Position numbers and translations under genes: made by a program | Shown: positions 10,046-21,978 of the stretch, in pieces | How the letters are laid out: each line of letters begins with the position of its first letter | Position numbering within the stretch: the first letter of the stretch is position 1 | The notes under the pieces: model-generated | Database searches by the model: none | Told to the model about the DNA's origin: nothing | The model's input: only the letters and a program-made list of their open reading frames with translations | Origin: Wyeomyia smithii | Taxonomy: Eukaryota; Arthropoda; Insecta; Diptera; Culicidae | NCBI RefSeq assembly: GCF_029784165.1 | Contig: NC_073696.1 | Location: forward strand, 53,697,501-53,761,500 | Reading direction: 5' to 3' | Length of the DNA: 64,000 bases

Positions 10046-11240
10046 GCGTTTTATTCCATTTCAGTACTGCCTTATTTTTATATGCAAAATAAAATTCGAT
10101 ATCACTTCAGTTCCTCGTTTGCACAAAATTTAAAAAATATTCATTGCACTTCGTTCATAATTTTGGAACGGCTCAACAAAGACTTTTACAGCAGCAATTC
10201 GAACTCTATCGTCATGTGCACGAGCAAAATTTTGATGTTTTCCAGCATCATAACTGCAATATGCAACAGAGTACCAATTGAAGCGTAATTGACAATGCGC
10301 TGCAGAGAGCATATTTTAAGACATATTTTAGTGCAGCGGAACACTAAATCCAATTCTGTGCAAACCAGAAAAGGTTGCAATGCTTCCGATTGACAATCGA
10401 CACCGCTTTTACAATGCTGCCGATGGACAAAAATTACTTTTAGAACTTTCTTTCTGATCGAAACAGGTTAATTTAGGTAACGTCATTCGTTGAAAAAAAA
10501 TTTAAAATGTTCTCAATGGTCATGAAATGAATTTCCTTTCCTGTTCTTTCGTTCGCATGTTTGAATATTAGCTTGTCGTTTGTCCTCTTTCAAAGCAGCG
10601 CTAAACTATTCCTTTTTCAATTCTAAACCAAAATCGATCTCGCTTTCATGTCATTTTCAGGTTGGTTTATTTCAACAGATTCTAAAAACCTAAAAATATT
10701 TTGCTTATGGCAGCTTAATATAAGAGATGATAACAGAAATAGGTAAATTACACCTGGATTCAAGATGATAGCAATGATACTATACTGTCCTTTTTTTGTG
10801 AAGAAAGCAATTCAAAAGTAATATATTCAGTTCAAATATACAAAAGATAATCCAAAAAGCATAAATAGTTTAGCGATTCCCTTCCCCACTAGGTATCCTA
10901 CATGTAGCTCGGGGACGGCCTCTGAGTAGCCATTGGTTGAAGATTGATGTAGATTAACTATTGAAATATGAATTGATGGAAAGGACTGACTTTCTTTATT
11001 AAAAGGCAAGACAAAGAAAAAATGAAACACTCGGTGCTCGAAAAAACATCTTTGAGTGCAACAAACAGAGATCATGATACATAAACGCACAACAAAATGA
11101 ATTCAACAATGACGTTCTTCATGCCTAAATTCCCACCACTTAAAGTCTCTCGAACTCCACTGACCCACTAACCTATTGCCTTGAAAAACCGAACCCAAAG
11201 CCCAGCGTTAACACCAGGATAATCATATAAACAGTCCTAC
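10046..11240. other. Intergenic, no gene seen
   Basis: AT-rich. Short frames on both strands overlap and have no recognisable motifs. No repeat shared with the rest of the window was noticed. Confidence 0.4.
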
Positions 11241-13440
11241 AAATTATTTACTGATAACCCATCCGGCCTATCCGGGTGCAGGAATCGGCTCCGTCCGAAA
11301 ACCGCATTGTTACGAGCTGACACAGCATTCCTTGGGGCGTCCTCGAAGGAATACAAACCGAGACACTCTGTCCATTTGTGGTGCATGGGAATTTTTCATT
11401 TTTCCTTCAACTGTCCTTCTAGTGTCGTCTCATCAGAAACAATGCTTTTGTCTCTCAGGCGATGGCATGCCCTTGTTTTTCGCCCCACCCCTTCTTCTCC
11501 AGTTGCTTCCGCCCTCTCCCCGGTTTCAGTGCTTCCTTGAATGATCTATTAGCAAACACGTCTTCTTTTTGAAACCCCTTTTACACTGTTTTTTTTTGTC
11601 CTTTCTTATCTGTGCATATAATACGCTGTCTGTCGTCCTGCAAGAGGAAAATCGGACGACAGAGAATGAGAGACTTTTCCAACAAGCGTCCACATGCATT
11701 AGACTCACCCAGGCTCGGACAGCCGTAGAGATCCGGTGCATCCCATCAGTGATTGTGTGCACAGCACACTATCTTTCTTTTGTTTTTCCGCTAGCTTCGA
11801 GCTACTGTTATAGTGTGCGGTTGCAGCGCTAGTGTGAGAGACAGAGAGTAAGCCGGACGGAGGAACGCCTGCTGATGGATGCTAATGAAACTCAGGATGG
11901 CCCCAGGGTACTATAGCCTGTCTTAAATAGTCTTGACAGTTGTAGAAACAGAGGCACTGGCAGTAGCTGCATCGTCCCACGTCCATCCGGTGACTCTCAC
12001 CGGGATCCAAAGTCCTTGGGAAAATGTCCTCTCTCTCACACGGGGACTGTCTTTCTCGGCTTGCGATGTCCTTTCATGCATGCAGTTGATTTTCAGAAAA
12101 CTAACATATTCCTCTGGCTGGCTGTCCATCTTGTGTCACTTTCATTTCTCATCTCTTTTGCGGGGGGTTCTTTCCGACTCGGGCACCCTGACGAAGGCGA
12201 AAAGTGGGGTGACCAACTTTGAAACCCTTGTCCGGTTCAGTTTCCTGCTTCGGAGATACTTGGATTGATCTCATTTCACTGTGATGCGACCGAGCTGTTA
12301 CCTTCTTCCCACCCTCGTCCGAACCAAACGCAGCTCAATCCAATTTACCACAAAACCATTGGAAAATGTAAATTGCCTCCATCGATTTCATTAAGCCGGC
12401 TAAAAATTTGTTTTCAAATTACTTCAATCATTCGAAATGGCACATAACATTCAGCAAATCAAAATGCTTCCGCCGATCGGAGAGAAACTCACGGGGTTTG
12501 TCGCCTGCCCAAACATGCACAACGAAATAGACAGAAAAAAAATGTGTACACTCGTGTCCAATCCGACGCAAAATAGTGCAAATCAGTCGATACATTTATC
12601 GCGTGATATGTAAGTTTATTTCCGATTTGTCGGTAGCGGAATTTATTACACAGACTCGGCCGTGTGTCCTGTTCCAATCAGCAAGCAATCGAACTCTGTC
12701 CACGGTTGCGACTTGCTGCACTATTTTGCCCTTCACTCTGTTAGATAACTCCCCTCATTCGGCGGCAGTGCAGCTCATCGTCCGACTGCCACACATGAGC
12801 CAATAAATTAACATTTTTGTGCGAATAAGCACTAACTGATAGGCCTCCAGCGGCAACAATGGGCTACGGCGCACCAGTCAACCGGATGGCGACGACGACG
12901 CCAACGCTCTCTCGTCAAACCACTGCCACGCGCGTTGTAAATGCGGAAAAAGTGTCACGAATCCATAACCCGAAATTAAAACAAATGCCTTTATCTATGC
13001 ATCAGTTTCGTTCCCGTGCGGAAGGATCGGCGTTGTTCTACCCACAAAACAACAGCACCAGAATCGCCGAATTTGCAAATGGATCTTTCGCAATTTCGCC
13101 CCCGATCCGGATCGGGACGGCCGGATGGCAGACTACCGACCGGTGTACAATTCGACAATGAATTAAAACAAACGACAATTGATTTGTTAAAATTTATATA
13201 ACGTCCAATCAGTCTAAAACTGTCAGCAGCATGATGACTACCGTGGCTGGCTGGCATGGTCACATGCTTGCTTTGCCTGGATTGGTACCGCTTTGTGCCG
13301 GAATTGGGCGTTTGCAGACAGTTTACAGCAAGTGCAGCATTGCCAGCGATGTTGGTGTAACTCGTTCAATTACTTATTTTAATTTCTACAAGAAAAGAAA
13401 CCGCATTCGAAGTATTTTGAATAACTGGTTAAATTAACTA
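11241..13440. other. Higher-GC unassigned stretch
   Basis: Base composition is clearly more balanced than in the flanks, with pyrimidine-rich tracts around 11380-11600 and 12000-12330. No frame exceeds about 110 codons and none resembles a known family. It could be a promoter, a 5' untranslated exon or non-coding conserved DNA of a neighbouring gene, but nothing in the sequence settles this. Confidence 0.3.
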
Positions 13441-14279
13441 TTATTCAATTTTTCGAAGTGATAACCTGTAGATACCGCGTTTAGATGGGTGTTCGAAAAA
13501 TTCGGTTTACATTCTGGACCTTTGAATATAAAATAACTAATGACATTAATCTTATTTTTAGCGTCTTAGCGTCGTATTGACACTCCTGAAAAATAGTATT
13601 ATGCTTCAGAACTTGAAAACTAACAATCATTTCTGTCCGGCCAAACCAAGTTATTAGCTTTTTCAAACTAACATTCTTCATTTTCATAAAGCGCAGATAC
13701 TCATTTTTAAAAAGTTCCCCTCGAAATGCACAACATTCTAGACGGGTGCCACGCTTAGATAACAGTGTTCAACTTCCATCCTACTGATACAAGTGAATAT
13801 TTAGTATTATTTCTGTATATTTTTTGTAAGACATGCAAGTTTCTGAGAAAAGTTGAAAAGCAAGAGGTTGGAAAATGGAAAGGCTAAAATTAATCAGTAA
13901 TGGAGAATTTCAGAAGGTTAAAACATGAAACATGTGAAGCTAAAAATTGTAAAACTACATAACATGAATAATTGGTTGTTACCAATTTTATTATTTGAAA
14001 CAAGAATTTGTAAAACGATACATTTTATAAAAGAATAGTCAAAATATAGAAAAAATGCCAAGTTAAATCGAGTTCAAAACTATCAAAATATTAAAAACTA
14101 TAAAGCTAAACTAAAGCCTGCCCAATGGTTTTACGTATTTAGTAAAACTCTTCTCTAGCTGCGAGTTGAAAATTCGGAAATCATTAGAATCATTCCAAAT
14201 AATAACTCTAATAACTTATCGTCAAAATTCGAACATTTTCAATTTGAATGAAATTTCCGAAATCCGTGAGATATAACAG
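13441..14279. other. Intergenic, no gene seen
   Basis: AT-rich, no coding or repeat signal recognised. Confidence 0.4.
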
Positions 14280-15520
14280 AGGAGTTGTGTGCAAAGCCAC
14301 GACCGCAAGATTGAAGTAGAATACTTTTACAAGAAAGATAACCCGGCTGCTTGCGTGTCAGTCATTTTTTCTAGTAAATAAACGTTGACTAATCAGATCA
14401 ATCGACTTTCGCGCTTCAACAAGGATTGACAATTTTCAATAATATAGTAAGTTGCTTGTCACGGTTGGGGCTTGACAATTTTTAAATTTTGAGATGAAAT
14501 TTTTTTGGATGTCGTGCTCATGACTGGAAGAAAAGATAATTCAGTACGTTCTGAGTCACGGAGATGAAGTAAAATGTATAACTTTTACAAATTTAAAAAT
14601 GTGAATCAACTCATTAGAGAATAATAACTCTTTAATCAAGTTTTTATTTCATCCTGAAAAGGACAATTTGTTGTTCATTTTAGTATCGGATAAGATGCCG
14701 ATCACATCTTTGCGTTATCACTGACAGGGCGAATTAAGTATTCATTGTGATAGAATAAACAGAGAAAAGCTGATTTAACATTCAAAACTAGACGGCTCAC
14801 TTGTTTTCAAAATGAGTCAACTTTTCATTGAATGCATTTTTTTTTGTTAGGGAATTAGAATTACGTTGTCCATTGATGTGAACTTTTGTAATGCATTTAC
14901 TAGTGCCCACTATCGCAAAGAGACTGCATTTCGCTAAAGTGCCTATACGCTGCCATTGGTATCCACTGTCCCTGCATCATCTGGCCCAGCTGCTATCGTT
15001 GCTGGAATCCGCTGCAACTAGTGCGCTATCCATTGCTACGCCACAGCTGTGGCCGCTTTCCGCCATCGCTGGTATCCACTGCACTGCTAGTGCTGCTGCT
15101 AAGGGAGGACGACTGCTGTTGTCGCTGTGTAGAACTATTATGAGCGGTTCCGGCTGAAACAGGCCCTTATATAGGCCAAATAGCATATTTCAAATTGCAA
15201 AGTATATGATTCTGTCGACCGTGATTGGGAAGCAAGCATATAACGACCAATCAGAGGTCGAATTTCTCGTTTTGACAAGGCTTGATTATTTTCAATAGTA
15301 CGATAGTGTGAATAATAAAACTACAATAATCTTATTTTGGGAAGAATCTTGGAAGATTTTCCAATCTATTGCTGCAAGAACGAAGGAAATCCATCGAATA
15401 CTAACCGATTTATTAGCATTTGAAATTGGACATATTTTTCACTTTTTTAGGTTTTAGATTTTCATTTCACATCTCTATGTAGCCGAACTACCTGAGAGAA
15501 GTATTCTGCTTCAAAAACTT
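14280..15520 (-). repeat. Repeat family A, copy 2
   Basis: Inverted relative to copies 1 and 4. It carries GACCAATCAG (15245-15254, a CCAAT box on the minus strand) and CTTATATA (15166-15173, a TATA-like box on the minus strand) about 79 bases apart, the same spacing as in copy 4. Next comes a block rich in GCAGCGG/GATAGC, then further downstream GTTGTGTGCAAAGCCACGAC, which matches the right end of copy 4 (20137-20165). The frame 14891-15157 falls within the repeat and is not supported as a gene. Confidence 0.7.
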
Positions 15521-15714
15521 CATTGGCGAAGGTTTTTTTTTTACATTTTTGCTAAATACTTTCGAAAATGAATCAATAGCAGTGTTATTTTCACCTGCGA
15601 ATCGAGTTGAAAATTCAAAAAAAAATATAAAAAGGTTTTGTCAAATCAGTGAATATTCAGTAATTGTTGAAGTTAATTCATCGGACACTCTAAATGAACG
15701 ATTTAAAAGTGGAA

Positions 15715-15830
15715 AACCATCAAAAACATACCGTGTAAATTCCGAAATCCCCGTAAAAAAATCTAGTAAATTTCGAAATCCGTGTAAAATCAGAACGCGT
15801 AAATTCCGAAACCCTCGTAGGGTAAGACGC
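15715..15830 (+). repeat. Short minisatellite, about 35-bp units
   Basis: Three imperfect units of GTAAATTCCGAAATCCCCGT type run in tandem. They create a repetitive basic peptide (SEIPVKKSSKFRNPCK..RKFRNPRR) inside a 118-codon frame at 15549-15905. The frame is probably fortuitous. Confidence 0.5.
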
Positions 15831-15897
15831 ATTAAAAAACTGAATCTAAATCATCAGATTCACTCGATGCTTATGAGAAACAACACTGCAGTGCTTA

Positions 15898-16015
15898 AGG
15901 CCTAAATACAATGGATACGTTGCGGCTGCGTTTGCGGCAATTTGACAGCTAGCCCATACATTTTCTGTCACAGTAACGTCAACGCAGTGCAAACGTATCC
16001 ATTGTGTTTGGGCCT
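15898..16015. mobile_element. MITE, PIF/Harbinger-like (118 bp)
   Basis: Imperfect terminal inverted repeats of about 24 bp (AGGCCTAAATACAATGGATA on the left; the right end read in reverse gives AGGCCCAAACACAATGGATA) are bordered on both sides by TTA (15895-15897 and 16016-16018). A 3-bp TTA duplication is the hallmark of PIF/Harbinger elements. It is non-autonomous. Confidence 0.78.
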
Positions 16016-16018
16016 TTA

Positions 16019-17569
16019 CCGAGAGGTGATCGTTTCATTCTACAAGTTACGCATGAAGTTATATGAATTGAGGTATGTTAATAATGCAGTCCATGGTTTG
16101 TTCTGAACACACCGCTAGCTAGCATGACGCACAGTGTACCCACTAATACTCATACAACATTGCTGACCTTGAAGTTCCACAATGGACAATTAAAATCACT
16201 GTTCGACTGACAGCTGGCGCTGCAGTGAAACGTAAAACGTGAATAGGTACATTACTCCCACGCAAGAAACGTACATTTTCTCACCAAAACTTTTCATTTG
16301 CCACTTGATAAAAGCATTAGAGTGATTTTTTTCTTTTCAACATTTGTTTCTGCATAAATCACCCAGAAACCTACAACCTGATTGTCGTGCTGCCAGATCC
16401 CCTGATATAATAAAAAATCTAGCTTAAAAACATTTGAACAAAACGTGAGATCATAATTTGTTACCTAATATTTGTGGGCCTAAAATCCTCCAAAAATGCT
16501 TCTACAGGCCGAATGAAAGGAAAGTGCCGCTGCATCAGCTGGCCCTGCTACTGATTTCCACAAAAAACGGGCAACCAATTTAATCGACCAGTTTTGATTC
16601 GGCTGTAACTTTGCATAGACGTTTCTATAGGCAAAAGATGCTATTTTGAGCTAATGGTTGAATTTTTTATCATTTCACCATATCATCTTTTTATATCATA
16701 ACTTTTTTTTATTTCTCCATGGTCGGTCCGGTAGCATTGTTCTTTTTTTTGTAGTTTTTATAAAAGAAATTAAATAAAAAATAATGAGAATTTTTAGATG
16801 ATAAATTTTGAATTTATCTTTCAACTTTTAGGCCGTTACAAATTTTATTTTCATTTTATGTCACACCTCCCCCCCCCCCCTTCAAAAATCTTGAATATTG
16901 GAAGGGGAAGAACAAAACAGCTAATGCCGTTTTAGTCATTTTATTTGTTTTCCGAGAGCATTAATGCTTAATTTAGCAATGAACAAGTCCAGTGACAGAG
17001 AGAGTGTCGTCAAAAGGCAAGCGAAATAGATAATAATAAAGCTAAAAATTTCAACATTTAGTTGAGTGCAAGTTACAAATGTCATAACTTGCACACAAAC
17101 TTTTATCAAAAATATTTCTATTTTTTCGTCTCGGTGTTATTTATTTTTTTCCACCCCTTCGCTAAGTTTGATAACCTTGGACATAAAAAGAGTTCGAAAT
17201 TTGTATCAGCCTTATTCAAAATAAATAATATTTTTTATATAGAGGTGAACCACCCAAAAGCTGAAAGACTCTCCAATAAAGAAAAAAAAACTTGATTCAG
17301 AGTACAAATTCATTCCGGAAACTATTGTCTACAACTTTGTCGAAGACGTCACACCGATCAAACAAACCGTTTTGGCCCTAAAAATATTTGTAATCATTAA
17401 TACCTTCCCAAAATAGCATTTTCCAATAGCTTCTTAAAAATGAGTCGTGTTCCAAAAAGAAACCATTAGCACAAAATGGCATCTTTTGCCTATATAAATA
17501 TCTTTGCAAAGTTTTAGCCAAATAAAAAATGACAGTTTGCAGAAATTTTTTAAAACTGGGATATTTTTT
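16019..17569. other. Intergenic, AT-rich with poly-C tract
   Basis: No gene recognised. A C-homopolymer of about a dozen bases lies near 16867-16880. A 77-codon frame at 17062-17295 is low complexity (K/F/N-rich) and unsupported. Confidence 0.4.
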
Positions 17570-18010
17570 GTGGAACTGATACCCGCTGCAACTGCTGCTG
17601 CTAATGCTGCTATCCGTTACCACAGCTGCGGCCGCTATCCGCTGCCACTGCTATCTGCTGTACTATTACTGCTAAGTATGAACTGTTATAGTCGCTGTTT
17701 GAAAATAATATGAGCAGTTACGGCTTAAAACAGGCTCTTATTTATGCCAAAATGTAGATTCCTAATTACTAGGTCTCTAATTCTGTCGACCGTGATAAAA
17801 TAACAGTTTTCTACAATTGGGAGGATTCTTAGAAGATTTTCCAATTGATTGCTACAAGAACGAATGAAACCTGTCGAAAAATTAACCGATTTATTAGCAT
17901 TTGGAATTGGACCTATTTTTTACTGTTTCCAGTTTTAGATTCTCATTTTGCATTTCAATGTAGCCGAACTTCCTTGAGAGATGTAGTTCTACGTGAAAAA
18001 CAATCTGAAA
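17570..18010 (-). repeat. Repeat family A, copy 3 (partial)
   Basis: Minus-oriented. It contains the CTGCTGCTAATGCTGCTATC block, then AACAGGCTCTTATTTATGCC in the TATA position, then TTCTGTCGACCGTG. The segment with the CCAAT motif is deleted. It continues into GATTCTTAGAAGATTTTCCAATTGATTGCTACAAGAACG, shared with copies 2 and 4. Confidence 0.65.
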
Positions 18011-18100
18011 TCAATCCCAGTCGCTGACTAAAGGCCAGAAGAGGTTAAATTACATATATCTGGTCTAGAAATAGGAATGGCTGAAAAACGCTTTCAAAGA
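17960..18100 (+). repeat. Direct repeat, left member
   Basis: About 140 bases from GAACTTCCTTGAGAGATGTAG to GGAATGGCTGAAAAACG are repeated with few changes at 18708-18830. The two members flank the 18399-18700 foldback element. Confidence 0.75.
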
Positions 18101-18398
18101 CCACAATCGGGTAGCAAAATTTTGATGAACCGCTGAACAACTTTTCTAATAGCAAAACCCGCAAAAAAAAAAAAAACACCAAATTGGGCTTCTAAAGCCT
18201 GTATCAGACTAACCGTTGCAGCGGTCAACTGCTACCGTTCCGTTCTTTTTCGACCAATCAGAACACAGCGGTCGACCGTCGCTTGTTGTTGTTGCAAAAA
18301 ATAGAATCTTTTCTATTTTTGCCGCCGACCGTTCCCAACGGTTGCACCGGCAACGCTGGTAGGCAATGTCAATTTTCGACCAACGCACACTGGCAAGG

Positions 18399-18700
18399 AT
18401 GAATCCAAATTCCCACTAATTAAAAGCCGCTGGGCTGGATACCTTAAATATAGCATTTCTTATGTAAAATTGGCCAATAAATCGATAGGTGATATTTTCA
18501 TTCTGTGCAGGGCACGGGAGAGGGTCTATATTTCCAAAAATACGCAAAAATAGGGTGAAAAGAGGCGAAAAAGACCATTTCCCGTGCCCTGTCTAAAATG
18601 AAACCATCGCCAATCAATTTGTTGACCAATTCTACATAAGACATGCTTTATTTAAGGTATCCAGCCCAGCGGCTTTTAATTAGTGGGAATTTGGGTTCAT
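18399..18700. mobile_element. Foldback element with about 120-bp arms
   Basis: The left arm starting ATGAATCCAAATTCCCACTA is the inverted counterpart of the right arm ending TAGTGGGAATTTGGGTTCAT. Matching continues inward for roughly 120 bases, through GCCGCTGGGCTGGATACCTT and GCAGGGCACGGGA, leaving a centre of about 60 bases. It has no coding capacity. No clear target duplication was found. Confidence 0.8.
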
Positions 18701-18707
18701 TTTTGCG

Positions 18708-18850
18708 AACTTCCTTGAGAGATGTAGTTCTACGTGAAAATCAATCTGAAATTAATCCCAGTCGCTGACTTAAGGCCAGAAGAGGTTAAATTACATTTAT
18801 CTGGTCTAGAAATAGGAATGGCTGCAAAACGCACTACCAGTGTCACAAGT
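18708..18850 (+). repeat. Direct repeat, right member
   Basis: Second member of the pair with 17960-18100. It shares GATGTAGTTCTACGTGAAAA, CCCAGTCGCTGAC..AAGGCCAG and ATCTGGTCTAGAAATAGG. Confidence 0.75.
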
Positions 18851-18914
18851 GAGACGGTTTCAACGAGAAATACTCCAATGCTTACGAACTCTATAAAATT
18901 TGCCGAGTTTTTGA

Positions 18915-20165
18915 CGTAGAACTACGTCTCTCTGGAAAATCTGAAACCGGTAAAGTGAAAAATATGTCCAATTTCAAACGCTAATAAATCGATTAGTTTT
19001 CAATGGATTTCTTTCGTTATTGCTGCAATCGATTGAAAAAATCTTCTAAGAATCCACCCAAATGCAGAAAATTGTAAGGCCTTGTCAAAACGCAAAATTT
19101 GACCTCTGATTGGTCGTTATATGATTGCTTTCCCAAGCACGGTCAACCGAATTATAGACCTAGTAATTTGGAATGTGCTAATTGACCTATATAAGAGCCT
19201 GTTTTGGCCGAAACTGCTCATATTAGTTCTAGACAGCGACTACAGCAGTCCTGACTCAGTGGCAGCAGTGTAGCGGATAGCAATGGCAGCGGATAGCAGC
19301 AGCAGCTGTGGCAACGAATAGTAGCAGCAGTTGCAACGGGTATCAGCAGCGATAGTGACAGATACTGATGCAGCGGCATTTCCTTTAGTAAAAGTTGCCT
19401 TTGTGCGGTAGCGGGCAGCATCATTAGCAGATGCATTCAATGAAAAACTGCCCCATTTTGACAACATACTAACGTTCAGGAAAGCTGGCATTCAAAATAC
19501 ATGAGTCAACAAATTTCCAGTGTTGAAACAGATTTCCACTGTGTTATCACAAGGAATACCTTATTCGCACTGTCAATGATAACGCGAAGATGCGGTCAGT
19601 GTCATATTCGATATTGAATTAAACAGCAAATTGTTGTTTTCAGGATCAATAAAATGCCCTAATAGTTAATGTAAATTTGCCTTCATCTTCATGCCTCAGA
19701 ACGTACTGAATTATCTTTTCTTTTAGTAATATGCATCACTCGAAAAGCTTTTGTTATTATCTGCATAATCAAACCTCAAAAATTGTCAAAATTAAGTGAT
19801 TGCATATGTAAACCTTAACAATTGTCAAGCCTCAATATGCAAGCAGCTTAACTGTTGAAAATAATCAATGCTCTTTGAAACACAAATTTTAAATGATGTG
19901 ATTGGTCGCTATATGATTGCTTTTCCAAGCACGAATACAAATTATTGAAGATTTGATATTAAATAAATTATTGAAGATTTAATATTTTCTCGTTTTGAGC
20001 TAGAATTAAAAGTAAAATGTTATTTTAATCTGCATGCACTCTGACTGTTGAAACTTGTTTGCGTTGTATTTTGCAGCAAATTTCAAACATATTCAAGAAA
20101 AGTAATGTGTTAAACAAGCCAATGTAGTTCTACGTCAAACTTGCGGTTGTGGCTTTGCATACAAC
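18915..20165 (+). repeat. Repeat family A, copy 4 (best preserved)
   Basis: It starts near GTAGAACTACGTC. It carries GATTGGTC (about 19108, inverse CCAAT) and TATATAAG (19188-19195) 80 bases apart, a CAGCAGCAGCTGTGGC-type region (19250-19400), ATCTGCATGCACTCTGACTG (about 20030), and ends near GTAGTTCTACGTCAAACTTGCGG..TTGTGGCTTTGCATACAACC. The layout, with a promoter-like block followed by a GCAGC-rich region, could be an LTR or leader of a retroelement. No protein homology supports a name. Confidence 0.65.
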
Positions 20166-20867
20166 CCTTGTGATTTTTTTCTACTTTATTAAACCACTTT
20201 ATTTGCCACCGTCAGACAAAAATTATACAGTTTATACCACCCATTTTTTTCAACGACACGCACATTTAACTATGGCAACAGTTTGGTATTTTGTTTTTTG
20301 ACGAGAAATTCAAAAATAAGCTAGTGAAAAGTAATGCATTTAGATCTAATACAAAAAATACTGTTCATCATTTAAGGATTAGTTATTATATATTTGAGCT
20401 GTATTAAACTGCTCGCTCTACGAAAACAAAAACGTTCAATTATATAAATATTCTCTGCCTTCCACGCAAGCTACTCTACGGTTCTGTGCAGTATGTATGG
20501 AAGTATAACCTTTCTTTGTCTGACGCGCTGTATGATCGTCATCATAAAGTAGAAACCGAGTGGACGAGCTTAATTTGCTCAATGTATAAAAGCTCGATGC
20601 ATAATAGTGAATTTTTCAGTTCCCAGTTTCTTCGTTAGCTACAACAATAGAGCTGCGGCCACGACAACATATCTTTCGTTTGTTGCCTTAACTCGGTTCC
20701 AATAAATGAAAATAATTTAGCTTATGAATTTCTTTGATTTAAATTACAATCATTTGCCTTCTGGTGGTATTCTGGCGTACACATCGCGTAGTATAATATC
20801 TTCGATTTCTCTAAGATTCACACCTGTGCGTGGCTCCAATAGCATACCACTGGTTTGTTTGAATTGT
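20166..20867. other. Intergenic, no gene seen
   Basis: AT-rich. A TATA-like sequence (ATGTATAAAAGCTCGATGC near 20580) followed by TTCAGTTCC is present, but no downstream coding frame supports a promoter. Confidence 0.35.
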
Positions 20868-21140
20868 TGTGGTCCCCGTGGTTCTGTAGTTAGCGATGTC
20901 GGTCGGCTAGCTCTCCCACACGGTTGTGATATCGGGTTCGATTCCCGATCAGGTCGAGGATCTTTTCGAGCTGGAAATTTTCTCGACTCAGCACTGGGGC
21001 ACGGTGTATCGTTGTACTTATCCTACAACATGCAAAATGTGCCGAAAACAATATCGATAATGAATTCTCTCAACTAATCTAGTTGATCGAGACCGCATTA
21101 GCCCTCCAGGCTAGCGTGAGATATTGTATATTGTTTGTTA
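20868..21140 (+). mobile_element. tRNA-derived SINE
   Basis: It begins GTCCCCGTGGTTCTGTAGTTAG with an A-box-like TAGTTAGCGATGTCGG. This is followed about 40 bases later by the B-box GGGTTCGATTCCCG, the usual RNA polymerase III promoter layout of a tRNA-derived SINE. A body and tail follow, with CATTAGCCCTCCAGGC near 21097 and an A/T-rich end at about 21140. The whole unit is much longer than a tRNA and does not fold as one. The frame at 20724-21077 is incidental. Confidence 0.72.
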
Positions 21141-21978
21141 GAATTGGTATCAAATCAGCAAACTAAAATGTTTTGTGCTCCAGGAAAATAAACCATAACT
21201 ACTTGTGCACGGCCCCAGCAGAATTTTTACTATATGTTGGTCCCAACTGGTATCAAATATGAATAAGATAATTGTGATTCTATTCTCAACGAACAGAACG
21301 GAAAATAAATCGAGAATAGTTAAATAGAGACCGATAGTAATTATATCGTATCACTTCTCAAGGTGAATCCTGACCCAACGTACCTACCAACGAAAATATA
21401 CCTGCGATAATTTCCACATAATTGCAAGCACATGTTCAACGCCATGACTGATCCCTCAAAAAGCATCGAGTCACTAAAACTTGTACAATGAGAATAATCG
21501 GTTCCTCTCAGCCCCTGTCAGTTAATTTATTGTGCAATTTACTATTTTTAAATAATCACGGAGTAGTAATCATTGATATGTGCAGTCATGGTCATGGTTA
21601 AGCTTGTGGTTAAAATACGTAAAAAAAGACCATGTAAATAAAATCAGAATCCCTGGATATCACTTTCAAAAGCCAGAAAAGACGAAAAAGACTTTGATGG
21701 CGAATTAACTCAGAATCACAAAAAAGGGATTGATTCCAATATAACCTCAAAATCGGGGGGAAATCGGGGTTTCTAAAGACCAAAAGGGGAAAAAAAATTT
21801 GAAGCCCAATTTAAGTTCTGAGCCACTGAAAATGATTTTAAAGGTCAGGCAAAGCGAGGCAAGAATTCGGTTCCAAATTAGACTCAGAGTTGCTGAAAAA
21901 CTCTGAAGGGGAGAAAAGATGAAAAATAAAATTAACCGTAAAATTATAATCACAACCAAAGATGTGAATTATCCCTTA
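21141..21978. other. Intergenic, no gene seen
   Basis: AT-rich, no coding signal. Short A- and G-runs are present around 21750-21800. Confidence 0.4.

Noticed and set aside
11307..12268. Several 60-111 codon frames in the GC-richer stretch
   Set aside because: They overlap on both strands, have no family signature and are expected by chance at this composition.
14891..15157. 88-codon frame and its reverse-strand partner
   Set aside because: Both lie inside repeat family A copy 2 and are not kept in the other copies.
20868..20955. Possible tRNA gene
   Set aside because: A and B boxes are present, but no cloverleaf could be formed and the unit extends to 270 bases with a SINE-like tail.
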